Positions 37,667 to 44,873 of a stretch of DNA of 64,000 nt are shown here, piece after piece. The notes under the pieces were generated by a model. It was given only the letters and a program-made list of their open reading frames with translations, ran no database searches and was not told the origin of the DNA. Position 1 is the stretch's first letter. The number at the start of each line of letters is the position of its first letter. The stretch comes from Microcystis wesenbergii NRERC-220 (lineage in GTDB: Bacteria > Cyanobacteriota > Cyanobacteriia > Cyanobacteriales > Microcystaceae), in the NCBI RefSeq assembly GCF_032027425.1, contig NZ_JAVSJA010000001.1:3918001-3982000 (forward strand), given 5' to 3'. The translations under genes and the position numbers were made by a program.

Positions 37667-37812
37667 TGATGATCGATCGAAGAAAGCCACTTTTATGGAC
37701 ACTGTGCATCAATTCCCAATCTTCTAATAAACTACTAGCAAAGAAGAGTTGAGCATTCCATGAGCCGAAAGGTTGTTGTGCCTGTTCTTCTCCTGTTTCG
37801 TCGCTACTAATA

Positions 37813-37914
37813 AGTACCTAGGCAAAATTAATTACACATATCTAACCCCGCTCTTGCCTCTTGCCTCTTGCCTCTTGCCCATCTTCACTAGGAAATTAAT
37901 TTTGCACGACTACT
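37813..37914 (+). mobile_element. MITE-B copy 2 (102 bp) inside the giant-gene fragment
   Basis: TA at 37811-37812 and 37915-37916. The intact counterpart at 32181-32205 reads ...CTACTAATACTTAAAC..., so the single TA target and the duplication are confirmed directly. Confidence 0.95.
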
Positions 37915-38610
37915 TACTTAAACTATTGGCTTCTGTGGCTGATTGTACCGATGGAGTTGTGCTTTGAGCATTGCTTAGAACCCCCAGATTAACGACACCA
38001 TTATTCGTTAATTGAGGGGAATAGGGGGCAGTAGGTATTACATTACTGGTACTTGTAGAGAATTGACTACTGCTAACGCTAAAGGTTTGAGTGTAAAAGT
38101 CGGTATCTTCTTTGATACTGAGATTCGCCATGTTATCAAAGTTAACCTTTGAACCGATAACGATTACTTCGCCGCTATGGCATAGAACGAGTTAGTTAGG
38201 ACAGATGCCTGAAGGCTTTACTCACAGCATCCACAAGGTTTTCACTATCATTGATAATCTGACTAACATAGTTTTTCAATCTAGCCCAGAACTTTTCAAT
38301 TTTGTTGATATCTGGAGAATAGGCGGGTAAAAATAGCACTTCACATCCCGCTTTAGCTAACAATTTTTTGATTCTCTCTTTGGGATGAAAACTGGCGTTA
38401 TCAATGATGATAATTTGACCGGGTAGTAGTTCGGGTAATAGCAATTGTTCTATCCACTCACACACCAACTCTGTATTACAGTACCCCTCAAACACCATTG
38501 GCGCGATCGTGGAACCACGCCACCAACCGCTGATCACACTAACTCTTTCGCTACAGTGACCTAACTTTAAAGCCTCAAATCTTTCTGATTTGTGACAATA
38601 TCCATAAGGG

Positions 38611-39785
38611 CAGAAGTGTTGAACGTTGAGAAAAGTCAGAAAAAAAATGCTATTATAGATAGAATCTAGACAACTTATTCCCCTCACAATAGGGAGTTTG
38701 CCCTGATGACGAATTTTTCAAAACTCATAAAAGAGCTTCTCAAACCACTGCCTAAAAATGACTACCCCGCTTTAGATACTTTTACATTTTTGTCCTGTTG
38801 GATTGGTTTTGCTTTAGATAAAAGCATCGTCAGTATGAGGGACTTATGCAGTAGAATGGTACTTCAAGGAATTAATGTAAATTTATCCACATTTTCTAAG
38901 GCAAGCAAAATTAGAGAAACAAGTCCATTTGAGAAAGTCATTGTCGAATTAAATAAGCGTTTAGTTGCCAAAAAAGGAATAGAGAATGCGCGAGCTTTAT
39001 TTCCTATTGACTCAACAATAATTAGCTTAACCAGTAAATTACTATGGTCCCAGGGATGGCATCAAGTAAAACTATTCTCTGGTCTTAATAGTATCACAAC
39101 AGAGGTGGTCGGAATACTCATCCATTTTGGTCAAGGTCATGACTCAAAAGAAGGAGGAAAAACGATAGAAGCAATTCCTGTAAATGGAGTTGGAGCAATG
39201 GATAGAGGATTTGCGTCTAATCAAAGAATCACCGAATTATTAGAGAGTAGTGACAAGCATTTTGTCTTGAGAGTGAAAAATAATATTAGCCTAGAGATGC
39301 TCGAAAATGGCAAGTGTAAACTCGGAAAAGATAAAAGACAAATAGAAGTAAGAGTAGTCGCTTTTTGCGACCTAGAAAGTCAAACAGAATTTCGGCTGGC
39401 GACAGATTTACCTCTAGAAGGAGAAGGAGCAGTTAGTAATGAAGAAGTTGCCGAAATTTACATCCAAAGATGGCAAATAGAACTGCTGTGGAAATTTTTA
39501 AAAATGCATCTAAAGTTGGATAATCTAATCACTAAAAACGAGAACGGAATCCGCCTACATATCTATAGTTGCATTATCGCTTATCTGATTCTACAGCTAA
39601 TAGATATTGAAGAAGGATTTGGGAAAAGCTTATTAGACAAACTGCGCTATTTACAGAGTTTCATGTGTCAACATATTAGCTATGTACACTGGTTCCGGAG
39701 GATTGTCTATTCAATTTAAAATTTGATGTTATAGGGGTATTATGCTTGTCAATGTAAAGTTTTATTACAGGATTCAACGTTTCTG
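38611..39785 (+). mobile_element. IS4-family insertion sequence, 1175 bp
   Basis: Ends CAGAAGTGTTGAACGTTG and, inverted, CAGAAACGTTGAATCCTG. Exact 9-bp duplication CCATAAGGG at 38602-38610 and 39786-39794, inside the IS630 transposase gene. Contains one transposase gene. Confidence 0.93.
38706..39719 (+). CDS. IS4-family transposase
   Basis: 337 residues. First catalytic Asp in LFPIDSTIISL (about residue 100), second in GAMDRGFASN (about 160), and the Y-(2)-R-(3)-E-(6)-K signature in YIQRWQIELLWKFLK, which defines the IS4 family. The protein is short for the family but the three catalytic sites are in order and the frame is uninterrupted, so it could be active. The gene fills most of the element; it starts 95 bp from the left end and ends 66 bp from the right end. 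Confidence 0.92.
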   Translation: MTNFSKLIKELLKPLPKNDYPALDTFTFLSCWIGFALDKSIVSMRDLCSRMVLQGINVNLSTFSKASKIRETSPFEKVIVELNKRLVAKKGIENARALFPIDSTIISLTSKLLWSQGWHQVKLFSGLNSITTEVVGILIHFGQGHDSKEGGKTIEAIPVNGVGAMDRGFASNQRITELLESSDKHFVLRVKNNISLEMLENGKCKLGKDKRQIEVRVVAFCDLESQTEFRLATDLPLEGEGAVSNEEVAEIYIQRWQIELLWKFLKMHLKLDNLITKNENGIRLHIYSCIIAYLILQLIDIEEGFGKSLLDKLRYLQSFMCQHISYVHWFRRIVYSI

Positions 39786-39809
39786 CCATAAGGGTAATCG
39801 ATGGTGTTA

Positions 39810-39911
39810 AGTAGTCGTGCAAAATTAATTTCCTAGTGAAGATAGGCAAGAGGCAAGAGTGCCTCTTGCAAGAGGTGTTTAGATATGTGTAATTAATTTT
39901 GCTTAGGTACT
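39810..39911 (-). mobile_element. MITE-B copy 3 (102 bp) inside the IS630 transposase gene
   Basis: TA at 39808-39809 and 39912-39913. The uninterrupted site is in the intact IS630 copy at 17925-17935 (GGAATAGATAACACC). The inside differs by a swap in the TTGCCTC repeat. Confidence 0.95.
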
Positions 39912-40420
39912 TATCTATTCCAGCTTCATCAATATAGACAAATCTTTCCGGGGCATAACCTCTGATTTTTTGGAGAAACTCTTTTCGGGCTTCTTCATCT
40001 CTTTCTCTGTAGCCATAAGTTTTTTTTTCTAGTAAATCCAATTCTTTTGAGGGCTTGACCAATTCTCATCCTACTGACTGGGTTAGCCCATTTTTGGGCC
40101 ATTTTTTCTTGGGTCAAATGCCCATATTGTTCGGCCAACTTTTGAAAGGCTTCTAAATCGTCAATTTGGGGCTTCGGCCCTCGACGATAGTTAGTTTTAG
40201 CGGCCACCGTCCCAGTTTGTTTCTTCCGTTTCAGCCAGATGTCTAATGTATTACGACTAATATTGAGGGTGCGACAGACATGGCTTTTTTTCTCCCCTCG
40301 CTCTACGGCACTCACTGCTTTCTGTCTTAAATCATCACTATAGGGTGCTGCCATGAAAGCTTCTCCTCATTTCTTTTTCTCTATTATGTCCTAACTATCC
40401 CGCTCTTTGCTATATCAGTA

Positions 40421-40546
40421 AGCTGCCCGCGCATTTAAATTGCTTGTTGAGACGAGGCAAGAGGCACTCTTGCAAGAGGCAACAGTAAAGGGATTGGGGG
40501 AGATTCGGCTAATCTTAAGAATAAGCGCTTTAAATGCGTCTTAGCT
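40421..40546 (+). mobile_element. MITE-A copy 4 (126 bp), 4 bp from the IS630 end
   Basis: TA at 40419-40420 and 40547-40548. The intact site in the giant gene (32461-32462) shows the IS630 and MITE-A targets are TA dinucleotides separated by four bases. Provides codons KLRRI and a stop to the truncated ORF. Confidence 0.95.
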
Positions 40547-40925
40547 TAACTGTAACGGTAGGTTCTAAATCACCCACTTGATCAGAGGTGAGAGTTTGAG
40601 GAGTATCTAACCATTGTAAATCAGCATTCTCGTCGTATTGGGCGGCGGTATAGAAAAAATCGCTATCATTCAGATTTCCCTGTTGCCATACCACTGCTAA
40701 CCCCGGATTGCTACTATCAATCAGCTGACCACTAGCGACGAGATTAAGACTGGTGACAGGTTCAGTACCCGTAAAAGCAATAGCTTCGGCATTTTTCCAA
40801 GTTTCCGAATTATTGTCATAGACTGTGTGCCAAATATTGCCATTATCAGCCCAAACGATATGAGTAACCCCTGTGGTAGAGTCAGTGGTGATAGCCGAAA
40901 GACTGGAAGCGAGATTAATAGACAT

Positions 40926-41288
40926 TTCAATAACTCCTTTAAATTCAAAGTTTGCCGAAAAATTGGTGGTGATTCGCTAGTAGTGATGGAGGCTTAATCC
41001 TTTGCTTTGCTGTGCATTGTAGTCATGGATAAAATACCAATTAATTAACTCGCACTATGGCATCCATAAATAAATATGTATAATATAGTGCTTCTCACGC
41101 CGGTGTGACACATTTAAACCTTGGCTGATTAAGCTTTTCACCATCAATAATGTACCTCTTGCCAACAGGAAACGCGATAAATTAAACTCTACTTATTGAG
41201 CCGGTAAAACTGGAAAAGCATCTAGAATTATAGATTTTATTAAGAATTGAGTCGCCTGAAACCCTGATGAGATTGTCGTTTATTCTCA
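40926..41288. other. Region upstream of the giant-gene fragment
   Basis: Holds the AAAGGAG ribosome binding site of the fragment (about 40932-40938) and otherwise no ORF or recognisable element that I can support. It has no resemblance to the region upstream of the full giant gene. Confidence 0.4.
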
Positions 41289-41345
41289 TTGACACTCCCC
41301 CGCTAACCGCTCGCGCGGTGTAGCGGGGGATTCTCGGTTCTTAGG
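41289..41345 (-). ncRNA. Right-end hairpin of a second TnpB element (possible omega-RNA 3' end)
   Basis: Stem CCCCCGCTA/TAGCGGGGG (41297-41305 with 41321-41329) with an inner ACCG/CGGT stem, preceded by GAGAAT and followed on the minus strand by AGTGTCAA. Compare GGAAT...GATGTCAA at 17147-17180. MITE-C at 41354-41608 separates it from the tnpB remnant, so any omega RNA would be interrupted. Confidence 0.5.
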
Positions 41346-41353
41346 CTTTTAAC

Positions 41354-41608
41354 TAGGGTTTGCGGCAAAAAGTTTTTCGTGGGGGCAGGGTGTGGCCCCC
41401 CCAACCCCCCCCTGCCCCCCCGACATCAGGGGGGTTGGGGGGGTGGGGTGTAGGGTTTTACCGATTTTGAGGTAGTCAGTTACCTAATTTTCAGGCAAAA
41501 AGTACCGGAATTTTACCCCCGATCAGTGCAAGGGTCGGCACTTTTTGAGGTCAAAAAAGTCTAAAAGTCTTATCCAACAAGGTTTTTAGATTTATTCAGC
41601 AAGCTCTA
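41354..41608. mobile_element. MITE-C copy (long interior type, 255 bp)
   Basis: Ends TAGGGTTTGCGGCAAAAAG and, inverted, TAGAGCTTGCTGAATAAATC. Taken as GGGTTTGC...GCAAGCTC, both sides read TAACTA, a 6-bp duplication. The interior is the inverse of the copy at 16860. Confidence 0.8.
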
Positions 41609-41880
41609 ACTAGATCGACCTGGTTTAACCTGGTCGATCCCCGTCAAATCGCCTCCGCGAGCGTTTTCTAACACGGTCAGTCCGACCGCGTTTTTTCCTC
41701 GGTTCTCGATTACCTTCGCTGATGCCGTATCTCTTGGTTCGATGTGACCGCAAGAATCACACCGGTGAACTCTTTCCGATAACGCTTTTTTGCCGGTAAT
41801 CGCGCCACAATTAGGACACTCTTGCGAAGTTCCGTTTTTATCGACTTTAAGATAATATTTTCCCCTCGCTCCATTGAGAT
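41606..41880 (-). pseudogene. tnpB: 3' remnant of a second tnpB
   Basis: About 90 codons: LNGARGKYYLKVDKNGTSQE, the zinc ribbon CPNCGAITGKKAL ... HRCDSCGHIEPRD, and the last RuvC Asp in RDTASAKVIENRG, ending GRSS. Everything upstream is lost at the MITE-C boundary at 41881. The frame continues by chance through the MITE. Different sequence from the tnpB at 17-19 kb, so it is another subfamily. Confidence 0.85.
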
Positions 41881-42114
41881 AGGGCTTGCTGAATAATGGT
41901 AAAACCTTTTGAAAATAAGGCTTTTGACCTGTTAAAATCCGATGTTCATGCTGCGAAAATAGGATTGGGACCTTCAAAAACCTGGCATTATCCTTCTTGT
42001 GGTACATAAACTGGTACAAAAAAAAGAGGGCAACAAAGCCTGAAACTCCTGACTCGGAGACTCGGAGACTCCTGACTCCTAACCCCACCAACAAACTTTT
42101 TGCCGCAAACCCTA
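41880..42114. mobile_element. MITE-C copy (short interior type) abutting the terB-like gene
   Basis: Starts TAGGGCTTGCTGAATAATGG and ends with the inverse of TAGGGTTTGCGGCAAAAAG. Interior as in the copy at 10843. The flanks (TTGAGATA and TAATTACT) do not match, so this copy has been rearranged or has lost one flank. Confidence 0.7.
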
Positions 42115-42522
42115 ATTACTTTCGGTAATTGCTTTGTGGTACAATTTTTGAATTCCCGTCACTAATTTATCTAACATCGATCGATGGCTATCGTGAGTCG
42201 GATCGAAACTCTGCACTTTAGTTAATAATTTCGCTTCCTGTGTATCCACGTCGTCATCGCTATAGATTAAAGTGCTAATCGATGCTAGTAGATCTTGATA
42301 GATTTCCAGACTAGGATTATCGCCTAAATAGGACTCTAACCATCGATAACATTCACTGGTTTTAACTGGTTTTAGTTCCGATAATAGTGGTTTAATCTCC
42401 GGATCATCATCAAGTTTTTCCCTCACAGCTACCTGTCGTAAATAGTTTCTTTCTGATGGTTTAATCACGCCATCAATCCAAGCAACACCGATGAGAATTT
42501 TCAGTAATTGTTTATTTTTCAT
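42112..42522 (-). CDS. TerB-like domain protein
   Basis: 136 residues, helical. LLKILIGVAWIDGVIKPSER resembles the first acidic/Asp-containing helix pair of the tellurite-resistance TerB fold, with a second half (LLASISTLIYSDDDVDTQEA) in the same arrangement. TerB-fold proteins are thought to bind metal and act in stress or membrane contexts; a role here is unknown. The ATG at 42522 overlaps the end of rsmB by 11 bases, so it is translated from the same transcript. The stop codon TAG is formed exactly at the MITE-C boundary, so the native C-terminus may have been altered. Confidence 0.75.
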   Translation of the reverse strand: MKNKQLLKILIGVAWIDGVIKPSERNYLRQVAVREKLDDDPEIKPLLSELKPVKTSECYRWLESYLGDNPSLEIYQDLLASISTLIYSDDDVDTQEAKLLTKVQSFDPTHDSHRSMLDKLVTGIQKLYHKAITESN

Positions 42523-43864
42523 CCCACACTTCCTTGACTAACTTAGCCATAAAAAAACCGTCTTGATTATGCCGATGGGGTAACACTTCGATCGCTCCCG
42601 TTTCTGTATAGTATTCTGAGAAAGATGAATTAGAGTCAGGAGTGGCCATTTTCCAATCGGGATGAGCGGCTAAAAACTGCTCGATCACTCTTTCATTTTC
42701 TAACGGATTTAAAGTACAGGTGGCATAAACTAAGATTCCCTTCGGTTTTACCCAAGTGGCAGCCGAGGCTAAAAGTTCCCCCTGTCGTTTGGCTAGTACA
42801 GGTAAATTTTCGGGTGTTTGTCGCCAACGTATATCAGGACGCTTGTGCAGGGTTCCCAATCCTGAACAGGGAGCATCGATTAGTACACGATCGGCGATGC
42901 CGCACCACTGGGGACGATCGCGACTATCCCCTAGATATATTTCGATCGCTTTTAAGTCTAATCTTTTAATATTGGCTTCTAACTGTCGTAAACGGGATGC
43001 CGTTTGATCGCAGGCTAATATTCTACCCCGATCCCCCATTAATTCGGCGATATGAGTGGTTTTTCCCCCCGGTGCCGCACAAGCGTCGATAATTGTCTCT
43101 CCGGGCTGGGGATCGAGTAGATAGGTGACTAATTGGGCGCTAATATCCTGTAGGGTGTAATTTCCGGCTCGAAATCCCTCTAAACGCTCAATATTGCCTA
43201 AACCAGAGGTTAAACGGCAAGCTAGAGGTAATTTAAGATGATTAAAAGTTATATTGGCTGATTCTAACTCATTTTCTAGGGCTTCTCGGCTAGTTTTCAG
43301 GGGATTAATCCGAATATCGAGGTCAGGAGAGCGATTAAACCATTGACACAGTTGTTCCGTTTCCGTAACACTAAAGCGATCTAACCACAATTGCACCAAC
43401 CAATCGGGGAAACTGTGGAGAATGCCCAATCTAGAAGCGGTATTTTCCGGCAAAATTAAAGGATCGTCGCCATTAGCAGTTAAACGGAGATATTGCCGCA
43501 GCATTCCGTTAACCACCGCCGCTAATTTGCCTAAATGACTGATTTTAGTTAATTCTACTGCCGTATTCACCGCTGCCGATGGGGGAATCTGGGAGAGATA
43601 ACGCAGTTGATAAAGACCAATATGGAGAATTCGCCGTAAATCCGGGGGTTGCTGGGCCGCGGTTTTTTTCCCCAAGCGATCGAGCAGCGCATCCAAAGTT
43701 CTTTGGCGGCGAATTATACCATAAACAATCTCCGTTGTCAAGGCTTTGTCAAGACAATTTAAGGAACTAGCGGACAAATGGCGATCAAGAGCGCGATCGG
43801 GATAGGCGGAGGAGCGATCGATATCGCGTAAAATCAGCAAAGCCAGCTGACGAGCATTATTCAT
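42512..43864 (-). CDS. rsmB: 16S rRNA cytosine(967)-C5-methyltransferase
   Basis: 450 residues. The N-terminal NusB-like RNA-binding domain covers about 1-140 (RQLALLILRDIDRS, YGIIRRQRTLDALLD). The SAM-dependent methyltransferase domain has DACAAPGGKTTHIAEL (motif I), VLIDAPCSGLGTLHK (motif IV with Cys) and YATCTLNPLENE (motif VI with catalytic Cys). It methylates C967 of 16S rRNA; cytoplasmic. It overlaps the upstream esterase stop by 4 bases (ATGA) and the downstream TerB-like gene by 11 bases, forming a three-gene minus-strand operon. Confidence 0.93.
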   Translation of the reverse strand: MNNARQLALLILRDIDRSSAYPDRALDRHLSASSLNCLDKALTTEIVYGIIRRQRTLDALLDRLGKKTAAQQPPDLRRILHIGLYQLRYLSQIPPSAAVNTAVELTKISHLGKLAAVVNGMLRQYLRLTANGDDPLILPENTASRLGILHSFPDWLVQLWLDRFSVTETEQLCQWFNRSPDLDIRINPLKTSREALENELESANITFNHLKLPLACRLTSGLGNIERLEGFRAGNYTLQDISAQLVTYLLDPQPGETIIDACAAPGGKTTHIAELMGDRGRILACDQTASRLRQLEANIKRLDLKAIEIYLGDSRDRPQWCGIADRVLIDAPCSGLGTLHKRPDIRWRQTPENLPVLAKRQGELLASAATWVKPKGILVYATCTLNPLENERVIEQFLAAHPDWKMATPDSNSSFSEYYTETGAIEVLPHRHNQDGFFMAKLVKEVWDEK

Positions 43865-44418
43865 GCGGTTTCCAGACGATTGCGGAGGAATTGGCGTAAA
43901 ATAGTCAGCGCCGGAATCGGGATTTCGTGGCCCATATTTAACTCGTGATATTCGACGTTAACCCCCAAACCAAGCAGTAAATCCCTGGCTTGACGAGCAG
44001 CAGCGATAGGAACGACGGGATCCTGCTTACCATGAACAATTAAGACATTTTGTGGACCTTGGGGATGGGGTTCACTGTGCAGATAACCACTCAGGGAACC
44101 CAATCCCGCCAAGGGTAAGGATAAACCCACATCCAGGGTCATCGCTCCCCCTTGGGAAAAACCGGTCAAAAAAGTCCGCTCTAGGGGAATGCCGGTAGTT
44201 GCTTCTAGGGAAATAATCCAATCCTGCAATTGTTGACGACTAGCGGCTAAACCTTGATAATCGGAGGTTTCTAAAGCATACCAGGCGCGTCCCCCCGGCA
44301 CTTGGGGATGATCGAAGGGAGCATTGGGAAACAAAAATTGACAATCAGCCAGATCCAGCATCGATGCAAGGGGGGCCAGATCCATGGCATCCGCACCCCA
44401 ACCGTGCAGCATGATCAC
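43861..44418 (-). CDS. Carboxylesterase/phospholipase-like alpha/beta hydrolase
   Basis: About 185 residues from a GTG at 44418. Oxyanion motif IMLHGWGADAMDL, nucleophile in TGFSQGGAM (G-x-S-x-G), acid in HGKQDPVVP and His in NMGHEIP. This is the order of the carboxylesterase/thioesterase (PF02230-like) family. The first beta strand of relatives (LSFNPIVIPPSLENPARYLV) is encoded in frame upstream, but no ATG, GTG or TTG exists there before a stop at about 44508, so the true start is unclear (a CTG or other rare start, or a start at the GTG with a shortened N-terminus). Substrate unknown. First gene of the operon with rsmB. Confidence 0.8.
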   Translation of the reverse strand: MIMLHGWGADAMDLAPLASMLDLADCQFLFPNAPFDHPQVPGGRAWYALETSDYQGLAASRQQLQDWIISLEATTGIPLERTFLTGFSQGGAMTLDVGLSLPLAGLGSLSGYLHSEPHPQGPQNVLIVHGKQDPVVPIAAARQARDLLLGLGVNVEYHELNMGHEIPIPALTILRQFLRNRLETA

Positions 44419-44873
44419 AAGATAGCGAGCGGGATTTTCCAGGGAAGGGGGAATGACAATCGGGTTAAAAGACAGAGTTTTTTCCTCGCAATTCTCTTTT
44501 TTTCTCTATTCTATAGCGGTTTTCCCCAGGGTGAGATGGCTGTGGGGGAGTCTTTTCAGTAACCAGTAATCAGTGAAAAGAAAACTCCGATTACTACCCC
44601 CTTCCTCTCTCGGAGAAGGTTTGAGGATGAGGACAATTAACCAGAGCTGCCATTACTTTGGAAAAATGGTCTTAGTCGTCGTCGAGTATAGTTATTGTCA
44701 GCAACTACTAAAATTAATTAATATATCCGCCGCTCACCGTCAAGCGGAAACTAGACAGAATGATCTGGCTATTATCACCCAACCCAGCCTTTAGCTGGTG
44801 AAAATTGGGGCTAATTGGCAATTTTTCGGCAAAAAAGTTATCTACACCTGTTAACAGGCAATTTATCCCCCGA
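44419..44873. other. Divergent intergenic region
   Basis: Between the esterase (-) and nnr (+) start codons. It contains the in-frame N-terminal extension of the esterase (to about 44508), short ATCAGTGAAAAG-type repeats near 44560, and a CTCGGAGAAGGTTTGAGGAT sequence of repeat type. No gene that I can support. Confidence 0.4.

Larger units (their letters stand above)
38196..40354 (-). pseudogene. IS630 transposase, broken copy
   Basis: The N-terminal part runs from the ATG at 40354 (MAAPYSDDLRQKAVSAVERG) with nine A residues at the slippage run. It reaches FVYIDEAGID, where MITE-B enters. The C-terminal part (38601-38196) resumes after the IS4 element at YGYCHKSERFEALKLGHCSE and runs to the end, with the other two catalytic residues (IIIDNASFHP, PDINKIEKFW). 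Differences from the intact copy are few (for example one Leu-to-Ile in the last motif), so the copy is young but inactive. Confidence 0.92.
38178..40412 (-). mobile_element. Second IS630 copy, interrupted by an IS4 element and MITE-B
   Basis: Same terminal repeats as the copy at 17431. TA at 38176-38177 and 40413-40414; the uninterrupted target is visible in the giant gene at 32455-32456. Span 2235 bp; minus IS4 plus its 9-bp duplication (1184) and MITE-B plus TA (104) leaves 947 bp. Confidence 0.95.
37667..40925 (-). pseudogene. Duplicated 5' fragment of the giant gene, broken by nested mobile elements
   Basis: Reads from the ATG at 40925: codons 1-125 nearly identical to the giant gene, then MITE-A (40421-40546), 4 bp, then IS630 (38178-40412), then codons up to about 208 (38177-37917), MITE-B (37813-37914), and codons up to about 263, ending at 37667 where homology to 32050 stops. 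The remaining ~3740 codons are absent. Unlike the full gene, this ATG is preceded by AAAGGAG at ideal spacing, so the fragment may carry the ancestral leader. The truncated product would be 131 residues ending KLRRI, contributed by the MITE. Confidence 0.92.

Noticed and set aside
38196-38687. 163-codon minus-strand ORF read as a separate protein
   Set aside because: Its first part is the left end of the IS4 element; only the IS630 transposase C-terminus is meaningful.
41606-42094. 162-codon minus-strand ORF as one protein
   Set aside because: Its N-terminal half is translated MITE-C; only 41606-41880 is tnpB-derived.
44573-44794. 73-codon ORF upstream of nnr
   Set aside because: Runs through repeat-type sequence, no ribosome binding site, no family features.
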